The notes: generated by a model not told the origin, from the sequence alone. A DNA stretch of 44,771 nt from Phycisphaerae bacterium (GCA_002702575.1 PAAJ01000003.1:1-44771); one strand, 5' to 3'; shown: positions 1 through 8,880, counted from the stretch's first letter. Translations and numbers: made by a program.

Positions 1-1041
1 GGTCGCCCAAGGGGTGTGGTCTACACGCATCGTTCGACCTACCTTCATACGTTGTTGATTTCGATGACGGATTTCCTTGGGCTGTCCTGCCATGACCGCC
101 TGCTCGGCATCGTTCCGATGTTCCATGCATTGGGATGGGGTCTGCCCTATGCGGCCTGCATGCTTGGAGCGGATCAGGTCCTGCCCGGTGAACGGCCGGG
201 TCCAACCGATCTGCTGGACATGATCCAATCGGAACGAATCAACTGTGCCGCGGCGGTTGCGACCGTCTGGACCATGATGATGGAGTCGGTGAAATCCGAA
301 CCTGATCGGTGGGATTGCAGTTCGCTGGAACGCATCTCGTGTGGAGGGAGCAGCGCCTCCCGCGAAGTTCGTGACTGGTATCGCGATCGGCTTGGTCTGC
401 AGATGCGTCGTACGTGGGGGATGACCGAACTCAATCCCGTTGGAACGCTCTCGGTCGATGAGGATGGCGATGATTCAGGCGTTCCCATGCCGAGTCTGCA
501 GGTGGCGCTGCAGGACGATGACGGTCAGGCGGTACCGCGTGACGGCATCACATCGGGCCATCTTCTGGTGAAGGGGCCGACGGTCGTTCAGGGGTATCTG
601 CACGATCGCAACGAGGGGCATTTCAAGGATGGCTGGCTGCAGACCGGTGACATCGCGACGATCGGTCGTCATGGTGAGATCACCATTCGGGATCGTGACA
701 AGGATGTCATCAAGAGTGGCGGGGAGTGGATTTCATCCCTGGAACTCGAGCTGAAGATCAATGATGTCGTGGGTGTCGCCTATTCGGCGGTGGTCGGTCG
801 GCCGCATCCCAAGTGGGATGAGCGACCGGTTGCGCTGATTGTCCCTGAAGAAGGCGTGAGTCTCGAAGGGGAAACGATTCTGCAGTCGCTGGGCTCGATG
901 GAAAAGTGGCAACGCCCCGACGACTTCCTTTTCGTCGAGGCGTTGCCGATGACCGGAACCGGGAAGATTGACAAGAAGGCGATCCGTGCCATGCTGGATG
1001 ATCAAGCCTATGTCTTGCCGTCACTCCGCAGCTCTTCCTGA
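1..1041 (+). CDS. Acyl-CoA synthetase (AMP-dependent ligase), 5'-truncated
   Basis: This is the last 346 residues of an ANL-superfamily acyl-CoA synthetase, which activates a carboxylic acid with ATP and joins it to coenzyme A in the cytoplasm. The open frame runs through base 1, so the true start lies outside the window. The first residues, GRPRGVVYTHRS, are the end of the P-loop-like A3 motif (TSGTTGxPKG). Further on are the adenylate-binding region RTWGMTEL, the A7 motif TGDIATI, the hinge motif RDRDKDVIKSGGEW and, near the C-terminus, GTGKIDKK with the catalytic A10 lysine. The order and spacing resemble medium/long-chain fatty-acyl-CoA ligases of the FadD/AlkK type. The substrate cannot be read from the sequence. 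No strong terminator follows it before the convergent LPMO gene. Confidence 0.93.
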   Translation, partial: GRPRGVVYTHRSTYLHTLLISMTDFLGLSCHDRLLGIVPMFHALGWGLPYAACMLGADQVLPGERPGPTDLLDMIQSERINCAAAVATVWTMMMESVKSEPDRWDCSSLERISCGGSSASREVRDWYRDRLGLQMRRTWGMTELNPVGTLSVDEDGDDSGVPMPSLQVALQDDDGQAVPRDGITSGHLLVKGPTVVQGYLHDRNEGHFKDGWLQTGDIATIGRHGEITIRDRDKDVIKSGGEWISSLELELKINDVVGVAYSAVVGRPHPKWDERPVALIVPEEGVSLEGETILQSLGSMEKWQRPDDFLFVEALPMTGTGKIDKKAIRAMLDDQAYVLPSLRSSS

Positions 1042-1086
1042 ACCGTCTCTTCCATGCGGTTCGGGCGTGATCTTCGCGGACAGACC

Positions 1087-2328
1087 TCAGGGGCAGGAAC
1101 CCCAGGCTTCCAACATCACCAGAACATCGCTGACGGCCACCACACCGTCACCGTCCACATCCGCGGGATTCCCCGGATCGGTGCTGTTCCAACCATCAAG
1201 TACGAGCAACATGTCGTTCACGTCCACAGACTCGTCAAGGTTCACGTCGCCGGGACAGGCGGGTGCCTCATCATCATTCGGCGCGCCTTCCATCTCGATA
1301 CTGAACCCGTTGAGTGTGACGTTACTGAATGTCGGTGGCCAGTTTCCTTCTGCAATGAAGCCGACTGTGACTGAACCGCCTGGCTCAATGAAGGCATTCC
1401 ATGATTCTGAGTTGATGATGGTGCGGCCATCAACGGTGTCCCAGAGGCCATTCCAGAGGCTCACGATGTCCGGGCCGCCATCCCATTCAAGGGTCCAGTT
1501 CAACATCGCCAGATCGCCGAATGAATTGTTGACGCTGATGGCACCCTGCCAGGAACCATCCCACTGACTTACGAGTGAAATCGATGCAGAATCCGGGCCT
1601 TCTGACGGAACGTCATCGTCATTGCCATTGTCGTCGCCATCGTCATTGCCATTGTCGTCGCCATCATCGTTGCCATCGTCGTTGCCATCGTCGTTGCCAT
1701 CATCTTCACCAAAGATGACGTCGGATGCCGAGTAGAACCCTTCGCCGACGGGATCAAGACGTTGCCAGATGCAGTACAGCACATGGCGGCCACTGCGTTC
1801 CGGCAAGTCGACATCGATCAGATATTCGCTGTCGACGAGTACGACGTTCTTGACCTCAAGCTCGACCATCTGGTCCCAGTTCAATTCCGTATCAGCCGTC
1901 CAATCATCCGTGGTCAACCAGACACGAAAGACACTGGGGTTGTGAACCGTGGAGGCCGTCCAGACAAGCTGGGTGGGACCACTGTTCATCATGGTTGCAG
2001 GCCAATCACTTCGAACAGCATCGAAGCATGCATATTTGTCGTTGTCTCCGCTGGCAAGCCTTCCATCTGGAATGTATTGGGGGTATGGGACCGTTCTTTG
2101 ATAGTCAGCGGTACCGGGGAAGAAGTTGACGACTTCATGCCAGTCGTAGAGTGGTTGAGTACCGCCACATTCGACGGCATCCCTGATCGCATCGGACAAC
2201 GGGCTTTCAGGCCCTTCCTGGAAACCATTGAATGTACGTGAGACCGGATAGCCCATTGATCCATGGCCCATGGCCAGGGAGGCCGGCAGGGCAAGTGCCA
2301 GTGAAAGGATTCTGATCCATGCAGACAT
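1087..2328 (-). CDS. Secreted AA10 lytic polysaccharide monooxygenase with CBM2 and dockerin-like tail
   Basis: This is a copper enzyme that cleaves crystalline cellulose or chitin oxidatively outside the cell. A signal peptide (residues 1-21, ending SLAMG) precedes His22, which becomes the mature N-terminus and begins HGSMGYPVSR as in AA10. The second histidine-brace ligand is His129 in WTASTVHNPSVF, and the axial position is Phe198 in GFYSASDV. An Asn/Asp/Gly linker (207-239) joins a CBM2-like domain (about 248-346) to two calcium-binding dockerin-like repeats (358-412) ending WGSCP. I chose the ATG at 2328 because GGAG lies 6 bases upstream; in-frame starts at 2340 and 2349 lack a ribosome site. 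CBM2 plus AA10 favours cellulose, but chitin is possible. It is divergent from the sodium:solute symporter. Confidence 0.93.
   Translation of the reverse strand: MSAWIRILSLALALPASLAMGHGSMGYPVSRTFNGFQEGPESPLSDAIRDAVECGGTQPLYDWHEVVNFFPGTADYQRTVPYPQYIPDGRLASGDNDKYACFDAVRSDWPATMMNSGPTQLVWTASTVHNPSVFRVWLTTDDWTADTELNWDQMVELEVKNVVLVDSEYLIDVDLPERSGRHVLYCIWQRLDPVGEGFYSASDVIFGEDDGNDDGNDDGNDDGDDNGNDDGDDNGNDDDVPSEGPDSASISLVSQWDGSWQGAISVNNSFGDLAMLNWTLEWDGGPDIVSLWNGLWDTVDGRTIINSESWNAFIEPGGSVTVGFIAEGNWPPTFSNVTLNGFSIEMEGAPNDDEAPACPGDVNLDESVDVNDMLLVLDGWNSTDPGNPADVDGDGVVAVSDVLVMLEAWGSCP
1612..1698 (-). repeat. Tandem repeat encoding the Asp/Asn/Gly linker of the LPMO
   Basis: Degenerate 12-base units such as GTTGCCATCGTC (plus strand) are repeated head to tail and encode GNDD/GDDN units. 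The tract separates the AA10 and CBM2 domains. It is highly acidic, so it may bind calcium or act as a flexible spacer. Such repeats commonly vary in length between strains. Confidence 0.85.
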
Positions 2329-2488
2329 GAGGTTCTCCATTGCAAACACAGGTTGAAGCAGCGATCTGCTTTGACTTCGAGTAAGACAGCACTACGTTGC
2401 CATCCGATGCGCCGGAATACAACTTTCCCAAAATTCGGTCATTTCGATGCTTCTTGGACCATTGATCGGTGCTGCGGCATGAATCCGC

Positions 2489-4027
2489 ATGATCGCGGTT
2501 AGCATGATCCTTGGAATGACCCTCTTTTACGTCGCATTCATCACGTATACGGTTCTGGTCATCGGAGTCGGCTTCTGGTCTTCTCGAAAGGCGAGTCGGA
2601 GCGATGAGGAATATTTTCTTGCAGGTCGATCGCTTGGCCCATGGGTCGCATCCTTGTCCGCTTCAGCCTCAAGCGAGTCCGGCTGGGTGACCCTCGGTCT
2701 GGTCGGCTTCGCCTTCGCGGATGGCGTGGCGGCCTACTGGATCCTGCCGGGTTGTCTTTTGGGTTTCCTCTTCAACTGGTTCGTGCTCGCCGGCAAGCTC
2801 CGGGAAAGCTCCGGCCAGCTTGGGGCCGTGACGATCCCGGACTATCTGGCCATCCGTTTCCGCGAACGGCTGCCGATCATCCGTCTGATGTCAGTCGTGG
2901 TGATCCTCATTGCGATGATGTTGTATTGCGCAGCACAGTTTGCTGCCGCAGGCAAGGCTTTTCATGCGAGCTTCGATGGCATGGAGTACCAGTGGGGGGT
3001 TCTTCTCGGGGCCGGGATCGTGCTGGTCTATGTGACTCTGGGTGGTTTTCGGGCAGCCTGCTGGACGGATTTCCTGCAAGGGCTGCTGATGGTCGGTGTG
3101 CTGGTGATCTTCCCGATCTGGCTTCTCATGAATGGAACCGGAATTGATGCGATCCATGCCGGTCTGGCCAAGGGAGGCGAGGAGCTTGTCACGTTCTGGC
3201 CCAAACTGACTGGTCCCGCACTGTTTGGTTTTCTCATTGGCTCGGGTGCGCTGGGCGTCAATTTCGGCTATCCCGGTCAGCCCCACGTCCTCGTGAGATT
3301 CATGGCGCTTCGGGATCGTCGAGAAGCGTTCATCGGGGGGATCATTTCGTTCGTCTGGGGTTTTCTTGTTCTTTCCGGTGCCGTGACGATCGGCCTCATC
3401 GCAAGGGCCTTTGCCGAGGAAGGTGCACCGTGGGCACAGGAGATGCTCGACACTTCGGGCGGGGGTGAGTACGCCTTGCTGGCTACGGCTCGCGCGCTCG
3501 TGCCGCCCATGCTCGGTGGTCTGATCCTGGCTGCCGTTCTCTCGGCAATCTGTTCGACTGCTGACAGTCAGCTTGTCGTTGCATCATCCGCAGCAGCCAA
3601 TGATGTCTACGCTCGCCTGATCGACAAGCGACGACGTCTCAGTCATGCCATCGTGAATCGAGTCACCATTCTTCTGATGGGTGTCGTTGCGGTCCTGCTT
3701 GTGATCGATCAGGAGGTGAACGTCTACCAATACGTCCTCGAGTATGGCTGGGCCATTCTGGGCGCATCATTCGGCCCGCAGGTCATCCTGGCCGCCTTCT
3801 GGAATCGTGCGACCGCAGCAGGTTGCATCGCCGGCATGGCTGCTGGCTTTCTCACGGCGTTGTTCTGGAAGCTCTACTTCAGCGAGCAGACCGGGATCTA
3901 CAACCTGCCCCTGGCCTTCGTGGTTGCCATCGTCCTGAATGTCGTCGTGAGCCTGCTGACCAAGGCTCCTGAGCAGCCCCATGGGGCACCATCCTCGGCC
4001 AAGGGGGTATCATCGGGACATGTCTGA
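2489..4027 (+). CDS. Sodium:solute symporter (SSS/PutP family)
   Basis: This 512-residue inner-membrane protein imports a solute using the sodium gradient. It has the SSS pattern: an N-terminal YTVLVIGVGFWSSRKAS segment followed by the conserved EEYFLAGRSLGPWV loop, then about 13 hydrophobic segments. The SADSQL-like motif appears as CSTADSQLVVASSA near residue 360. The family includes proline, pantothenate and sugar transporters; the EYFLAGR context resembles PutP, but I cannot name the substrate. In-frame starts at 2489, 2504 and 2516 are all possible and none has a clear ribosome site; the longest is reported. Its last 8 bases overlap the start of the FHA-sigma gene, so the two are probably co-transcribed and translationally coupled. 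Confidence 0.9.
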   Translation: MIAVSMILGMTLFYVAFITYTVLVIGVGFWSSRKASRSDEEYFLAGRSLGPWVASLSASASSESGWVTLGLVGFAFADGVAAYWILPGCLLGFLFNWFVLAGKLRESSGQLGAVTIPDYLAIRFRERLPIIRLMSVVVILIAMMLYCAAQFAAAGKAFHASFDGMEYQWGVLLGAGIVLVYVTLGGFRAACWTDFLQGLLMVGVLVIFPIWLLMNGTGIDAIHAGLAKGGEELVTFWPKLTGPALFGFLIGSGALGVNFGYPGQPHVLVRFMALRDRREAFIGGIISFVWGFLVLSGAVTIGLIARAFAEEGAPWAQEMLDTSGGGEYALLATARALVPPMLGGLILAAVLSAICSTADSQLVVASSAAANDVYARLIDKRRRLSHAIVNRVTILLMGVVAVLLVIDQEVNVYQYVLEYGWAILGASFGPQVILAAFWNRATAAGCIAGMAAGFLTALFWKLYFSEQTGIYNLPLAFVVAIVLNVVVSLLTKAPEQPHGAPSSAKGVSSGHV

Positions 4028-5099
4028 TGACGCTGCTACTCCGGCTCGCAACAAGGATGAGATCGATCTGATCGCGGTCTCGGGTCCAGACGGATTTCTG
4101 AAGGCCCGGGTCTCAATCGATTCACCCGCCTCCATCGGGCGATCCAAGGAATCCACCATCATCCTCAACGAGAGCAGCGTTTCTCGAGAGCATGCGCGGA
4201 TCTATCGCGAGGAAGGCAAGTACTTCATTCGCGATCTGGAGTCGAGAGCCGGGATCGCCGTCAACATGATGTTTCTGGAGAAAGGCGATCATCAACAGAT
4301 CTACGATCGCGATCTCCTGACCATCGGTCCTTGGAAGATTCTCGTACGACTGGGTGACGAGTCCAAAGATGGATCCGATGCCGATACGGTCGACATGCAG
4401 AAGCCGCCTGTCGGAGCCGCTGCAGAGGCAGCCGAGTCGACTCCGGAATCACAGGACGATGAGAGTCCAAAGCAGAATGGCGATGCCGCCAGCAAGAGTG
4501 GATCACGTTCCGACTCTCTCTATGCAACTCGCGCAAGCATCTTCATTCGACTTCGTTCAGATGGATCGCTGGATCGTGAGCTGGGTTGGTCCGAATTCAC
4601 CGAAAAGTACGCCCGGGTCATCGCGGGCTTCGCACGCAACGCCGGACTCAGGGCTCAGGATGCGGATGATGTTCTTCAGGACGTCCTGCTGGGTTTCTTC
4701 AGAGTCTCCGAGCAATTCGAATACGATCCGGAGCGTGGTCGTTTTCGTGGTTATCTGAAGCGGGTGACCCTCAATGCCATTCGGGCACGACATCGTCGAA
4801 AGCGGCCGAGCACCTTCCTCAAGGAAGATTACGATCCGCCGGGTGAAATGCCGGATGTCGATGCCGCTTGGGATCGGCAATGGACCGAGCAGCTTCTTCA
4901 GAGAGCCATGACCGAAGCGCGGGGTGGCGTCGAGGAACGGACATGGAAGTCATTCGAGCTCTACGGTGTTCGAGGGGTCCCCATTGAACAGGTCAGTCAG
5001 GAACTCGACATGACGCCTGCCGCCATCCGTCATGCCAAAATGAGACTGGTCAAGCAGGTCCGTGAGATTGTTGATCGTCTTCGCATCGAGGAAGGTTGA
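4020..5099 (+). CDS. FHA-domain / ECF-type sigma factor fusion
   Basis: This 359-residue protein joins a phosphothreonine-binding FHA domain to an RNA polymerase sigma factor. The FHA domain (about 15-110) has the signature Gly40-Arg41, SVSREH (Ser55, His58) and a later Asn82. An acidic, Ser-rich linker (112-166) follows. The sigma part contains region 2 (190-265, with DADDVLQDVLLGFF and the basic end RHRRKR) and region 4 (about 290-356, with a helix-turn-helix around PIEQVSQELDMTPAAIR). The start at 4020 is preferred because it lies just inside the symporter stop codon with a G-rich AAGGGGG nearby; an upstream in-frame ATG at 3981 would add an unrelated arginine/histidine-rich leader. Inference: promoter recognition or core binding is gated by a Ser/Thr kinase. 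The 3' end overlaps the convergent EamA gene by 50 bases. Confidence 0.9.
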   Translation: MSDDAATPARNKDEIDLIAVSGPDGFLKARVSIDSPASIGRSKESTIILNESSVSREHARIYREEGKYFIRDLESRAGIAVNMMFLEKGDHQQIYDRDLLTIGPWKILVRLGDESKDGSDADTVDMQKPPVGAAAEAAESTPESQDDESPKQNGDAASKSGSRSDSLYATRASIFIRLRSDGSLDRELGWSEFTEKYARVIAGFARNAGLRAQDADDVLQDVLLGFFRVSEQFEYDPERGRFRGYLKRVTLNAIRARHRRKRPSTFLKEDYDPPGEMPDVDAAWDRQWTEQLLQRAMTEARGGVEERTWKSFELYGVRGVPIEQVSQELDMTPAAIRHAKMRLVKQVREIVDRLRIEEG

Positions 5100-6003
5100 C
5101 CTCGTCGGAAACCTCCGCCGTGTCCATCTGTCGGGGAGGTTTCAATTCGGCCACAACAATGGCGACGAACATGACTGCACACCCGATGAACTGTGTGGTG
5201 GTCAGGACCTCGCCCAGAAGCCACCATCCAAAGAAGACCGCGAAGACCGCCTCAAGACTGATCAGAATGGCTGCATGTGCCGGTGGGGCATCCCGCTGCG
5301 CGTAGACCTGAATGACAAAGGCCAATCCGGAGGCGACCAGGCCGCTGTAGAGCAGTTCCCATCTGGCTTCCAGAATGGCTTCCATTGAAACCGGCTCGAA
5401 GAACGGTGCGATGATCAGACTGATCACAGCAGCTCCGAAGAGTTGGATGAACGTCAGTCGAATCGGATCCATCCGATGTACGAGCCATCCGACCAGAAGA
5501 ATCTGAGCTGCCCAGGCAATGGCGCACAGGAGAATCAGAAGATCTCCAAAGTTCAGAACAGGTCGACCTGCAACGGTCAGAAGGAAGAGGCCTGCGACGG
5601 CGATCACGGTAGCCAGCCATGTAAGGCCTCTTGCTCGATAGCCGATGAGCAGCCCGAGGAGTGGAGTGAACACGACGTACAGACTGGTGATGAAGCCTGT
5701 CGTTCCGGCTTCGGTCGTGAGAAGGCCGGCCTGTTGCAGCCAGTTGCCGATGAAGACGGCAACCACGACTCCCATCAATGCAGGCAGGATTGTTCTGAGT
5801 CGTGCGGGTATCGGTGGTGATGATGGTCGTCTGAGGAACAACCATGGTGCCATGAAGAGCGTGCCCAGGAGCAGACGAATGGCGATGAAGGTCATCGGGC
5901 CGACATGATCCATGCCCCATTTTTGCGCAATAAAACCGGATCCCCAGATGGCCGCAAGGATCAGAAGCAGTGCATCCGCCTTCAGTACCTTCGATCTCGT
6001 CAT
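5050..6003 (-). CDS. EamA/DMT-family transporter
   Basis: This protein of about 317 residues has ten hydrophobic segments in two EamA repeats. It begins with the typical LLLILAAIWGSGFIAQKW segment, and the second repeat starts near LLILLCAIAWAAQI. DMT proteins of this group (RhaT/YdcZ/RarD relatives) export metabolites or amino acids, but the substrate is unknown. The start at 6003 is chosen because GGAAGA lies about 9 bases upstream; an in-frame ATG at 6018 is the alternative. The polar C-terminal tail (KPPRQMDTAEVSDE onward) is encoded where the gene overlaps the 3' end of the FHA-sigma gene, so the two convergent transcripts would be complementary over 50 bases. Confidence 0.9.
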   Translation of the reverse strand: MTRSKVLKADALLLILAAIWGSGFIAQKWGMDHVGPMTFIAIRLLLGTLFMAPWLFLRRPSSPPIPARLRTILPALMGVVVAVFIGNWLQQAGLLTTEAGTTGFITSLYVVFTPLLGLLIGYRARGLTWLATVIAVAGLFLLTVAGRPVLNFGDLLILLCAIAWAAQILLVGWLVHRMDPIRLTFIQLFGAAVISLIIAPFFEPVSMEAILEARWELLYSGLVASGLAFVIQVYAQRDAPPAHAAILISLEAVFAVFFGWWLLGEVLTTTQFIGCAVMFVAIVVAELKPPRQMDTAEVSDEVNLPRCEDDQQSHGPA

Positions 6004-6078
6004 GCGATGGTCTTCCATTCCATCTGGATGGTGTTGATCCGTTTCATGCCGCGGCGCGTGTCCTGTTAGTCTGGGAGC

Positions 6079-6912
6079 ATGCTAGAGATTCTGGAGTCAC
6101 AGATCTGGACAATTGATGTCTGGGAAATCGCATTACTGCTGGGTATCGGCATCATCGCCGGAATGGCAGGAGGGCTCCTGGGAATCGGAGGCGCGGTCGT
6201 CAACATTCCAGCGTTGTCGCTCCTGATGAGTCGTGACATCCATCTGGCCCAGGCGATCGCGATGAATGTGACCTTCTTCGTCGCATTGCCGGCAGCCATT
6301 CGTCACTACAAGGAAGGGCAGCTCGACAGCCGACTGCTGAAAATGACCGTCCCGTTCGCTCTGTTGGCAATCATCGGAGGGGTTTTTCTCTCGGGCGTGA
6401 TCCCGGATATCTGGATGCAGAGACTCTTCGGAGCTTTTCTCGTCTACGTGATCATTGCCAACATCATCAAGCTGATGCCGGGCCGAAAGGATTACCAGGC
6501 AGGTGATGCCAGGATCTCGCTGGGGAGATCGATGGTGCTTGGTGGAATCGGTGGCGGCGGCGCTGGTCTGCTTGGTATTGGCGGAGGTCTTTTGAATGTT
6601 CCTGTTTCGCAGAAGATCTGCCGGATCCCTCTGCCGGTTGCGATTGCCACCTCTTCAGCCATCATGTGCTTCACATCCATCATCGGTGCGATCACCAAGG
6701 ATGTCACCTTGCCAATGGTGCCGGTCACGATCGATGGAAAGGACATCAGTCTGCCCTGGTATGAGCCACTGAAGTATGCCATTTGGCTGATCCCCACCTG
6801 TGTTGCAGGAAGTTGGTTCGGTGCAAAGCTCACCCATGCCCTTCCCCTCAGGACGGTGCGAAGCATTTTCCTCATCGTGGTTGCGATGGCTGCGGTGAAG
6901 ATGCTCTGGTGA
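6079..6912 (+). CDS. TauE/SafE-family (TSUP) membrane permease
   Basis: This 277-residue integral membrane protein is of the TSUP family, which moves sulfite, sulfonates or other small organic anions. Both halves carry the family glycine motif: GMAGGLLGIGGAVVNIPAL near residue 30 and GAGLLGIGGGLLNVPV near residue 160. Eight or so hydrophobic segments are visible. The start ATG has GGGAG directly in front of it, closer than ideal. It is divergent from the EamA gene, and its stop lies 8 bases from the stop of the convergent endonuclease-family gene. No sulfur genes are adjacent, so the substrate is open. Confidence 0.9.
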   Translation: MLEILESQIWTIDVWEIALLLGIGIIAGMAGGLLGIGGAVVNIPALSLLMSRDIHLAQAIAMNVTFFVALPAAIRHYKEGQLDSRLLKMTVPFALLAIIGGVFLSGVIPDIWMQRLFGAFLVYVIIANIIKLMPGRKDYQAGDARISLGRSMVLGGIGGGGAGLLGIGGGLLNVPVSQKICRIPLPVAIATSSAIMCFTSIIGAITKDVTLPMVPVTIDGKDISLPWYEPLKYAIWLIPTCVAGSWFGAKLTHALPLRTVRSIFLIVVAMAAVKMLW

Positions 6913-6920
6913 GCACGAAT

Positions 6921-8330
6921 TCACTGATCGGCCGGGGCGATATCGACGACGACCGGAAGATGATCGGATGCTTCGCCCGTTGCATTCCTGTCCACGTCCT
7001 TGGTGCTCCGTCCGAGATCAGTCGTATCCAGCACGAAGGCATCAGTCTGTACAAGGTCGCCCCCAATCAGGATGTAATCCAGGATTCCAGGGGTGAAGGC
7101 GGAGCCCTCGTTGTACCAGGTGTAGGTGTCTCGTCCATCAAGATGAACCGGGGTCGTGACTGCAAGATCACCTTCATGTGAACCACCGAGCATGGCATTG
7201 CCGTCGATGCGCAGAATGTCGAGCGGAACAGGGCTCGCAACAAGATTGAAATCACCGCCGATGACGAGTCCAGACGGCTTGGTCACCGATACCGCCTCGC
7301 TGATGGCTTCTCGAATCGACAGCGCTTCACTGATCCTCGTGAGATCTTCCTTGCCGTTGAGCGCGCCGCAGCACTTCAAGTGCAGGGAAATCGCCAGAAT
7401 CGGATCATCGCCGGGGTTCTCGATCACGAGTCCCGCAACACGGATCGTCCTGTTTGGCGAATCTGATCGAGTGACACGGTCAAAGGTCTTCACGGATGTC
7501 GATTGGATGCGACTGGCAACGGCACAACGAAGTCCGCTGCCCTTGGGACTCATGGACACCGTCCAGTTCTCACCGGAATTCATGGTGTCAAGAAGTCGCT
7601 TGATTGCTGTGGCATCCTGATTGTCCTCGAGTTCCTGAATGAGGAGAACATCGGGGTCGATGGCTCGAAGAACCGACTTCACAGTATCTGCCCGCTTGAG
7701 AAAACCACCGTGTTCGATGTTCCAGGACAGGATCCGGAGGTGGCCTGGTTCCGCGGATGGAATCTTGTCACGTTCGGGACGTCTTGATGTCAGGGAACGT
7801 TCCTTCACCTCGGTCCTGATCGGCTGGTTGGCACCGGATTGAACGTGGACAGCCATGGTGCGCGACTGTCCGGGCAGCTTCGACTTTTCGAGACGGATCT
7901 CATGCTGTCTCGATGCCGTGGTCGGCGCCATCACGAAGCCGTAGTCGTACGGAGACCGCTTGATCCATGAACCCTGCGGATCCCACTGGTAGGCGGCAAC
8001 TCCTCCTCTGGTTCGACGTCCCTCGGAAGGGCTCATCACGAGTCTCAGTTCGCATCCTGTGAACTCTGATTCGTTGCAGCCGGAGCGTTCGTCGTCATCA
8101 AGATCGAATGCGATTTCGAGGGGTTCATCAAGATGCTGGACGACTCGAGGTGGACCAGGATGAAAAAGACGAATGAAGATGAAGTCCCGATCGGAAGCGC
8201 TGTCAACATGCAGTTCGTTCCGATCTGCAATGGAGGGCCAGTCCTCAAAGCGGCCATCCAGAAGAATGGATTCCGGTCCGCCGCCCAGTGACAGGGCGCC
8301 TATTGCTTGGATCAGAAAGGGGACGAGCAT
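6921..8330 (-). CDS. Secreted endonuclease/exonuclease/phosphatase-family protein with N-terminal CBM9-like domain
   Basis: This 469-residue exported protein has two parts. A signal peptide precedes a beta-rich region opening with LLDGRFEDWPSIAD, the usual start of CBM9-like or DOMON-like domains (about 22-180). The C-terminal part (about 198-466) is an EEP domain with LRILSWNIEH (Asn), LLIQELED (catalytic Glu), GGDFNL (Asp/Asn) and SDHLPVV (catalytic His), so the active site looks intact. Members hydrolyse phosphodiester or phosphomonoester bonds in nucleic acids, lipids or inositol phosphates; export suggests phosphate scavenging or extracellular DNA turnover. AGGAG lies 8 bases before the ATG. 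It sits 23 bases downstream of a lipoprotein-like gene on the same strand and is probably co-transcribed with it. Confidence 0.88.
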   Translation of the reverse strand: MLVPFLIQAIGALSLGGGPESILLDGRFEDWPSIADRNELHVDSASDRDFIFIRLFHPGPPRVVQHLDEPLEIAFDLDDDERSGCNESEFTGCELRLVMSPSEGRRTRGGVAAYQWDPQGSWIKRSPYDYGFVMAPTTASRQHEIRLEKSKLPGQSRTMAVHVQSGANQPIRTEVKERSLTSRRPERDKIPSAEPGHLRILSWNIEHGGFLKRADTVKSVLRAIDPDVLLIQELEDNQDATAIKRLLDTMNSGENWTVSMSPKGSGLRCAVASRIQSTSVKTFDRVTRSDSPNRTIRVAGLVIENPGDDPILAISLHLKCCGALNGKEDLTRISEALSIREAISEAVSVTKPSGLVIGGDFNLVASPVPLDILRIDGNAMLGGSHEGDLAVTTPVHLDGRDTYTWYNEGSAFTPGILDYILIGGDLVQTDAFVLDTTDLGRSTKDVDRNATGEASDHLPVVVDIAPADQ

Positions 8331-8353
8331 GGCTCAGGCTCCTGTCATGCGAT

Positions 8354-8797
8354 TCAGTAGACATCTCGCTGTCGGACCCGTGGTGGTGAGGACAACTTCC
8401 AGACTTCGATCTCGACGTCATACAAGAGGGTAGCATTCCCATCTTCCGTTTGAAGGCGGCGAGGTCCCTTGATCGTGATCCAGCCGGTCACCTCCGAGAC
8501 GGCAAGTCCACTGGACGCGGCAGCCTGGACGACCTGATTGCGTGCCCAGGGCTCAACCTGTTCGCGAGGAACGGAGTTCGCGCCGTTCGACATCAGCAGG
8601 TGACCATCGGGTCTGTTGGCCTGACGGGTGCGGATGGAGCCATCTGGTCTGATCGAGCTGGGTCCACGGAGTCGCACCTGTTCGGTCGCTGGGCTCTGCA
8701 TGGCCGATGTTGACTTCACGGTCTTTGGGGCATGAGCACAGCTCCATGCACCGACAACCGTCGTCAAGATGAACATAAGCAGGAGAGATTTGATCAT
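8354..8797 (-). CDS. Probable exported/lipoprotein of unknown function
   Basis: This 147-residue protein begins with a hydrophobic leader, MIKSLLLMFILTTVVGAW, followed by SCAHAP. Cys20 is in a possible but imperfect lipobox because Trp occupies a usually small position. The mature part has a disordered Ser/Arg-rich stretch and then a compact domain (about 85-147) with WARNQVVQAAASSGLAVSEVTGW and a strand-rich end (LLYDVEIEVWKLS). I do not recognise the family. It precedes the EEP gene by 23 bases on the same strand, which suggests a shared transcript. No Shine-Dalgarno site is visible: the bases before the ATG are C-rich. Confidence 0.65.
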   Translation of the reverse strand: MIKSLLLMFILTTVVGAWSCAHAPKTVKSTSAMQSPATEQVRLRGPSSIRPDGSIRTRQANRPDGHLLMSNGANSVPREQVEPWARNQVVQAAASSGLAVSEVTGWITIKGPRRLQTEDGNATLLYDVEIEVWKLSSPPRVRQRDVY

Positions 8798-8880
8798 TGG
8801 GGGGAAGTATAGCCGTCCCTCTGAGCCTCACCGTCCGATCCAGTACACTCGTCGCCTGCGATCGGGGTGAAGGAGCTGAT

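Noticed and set aside
1041-1064. Terminator between the acyl-CoA synthetase and LPMO genes
   Set aside because: AACCG/CGGTT can pair around a loop of about eleven bases, but there is no T-tract on either strand.
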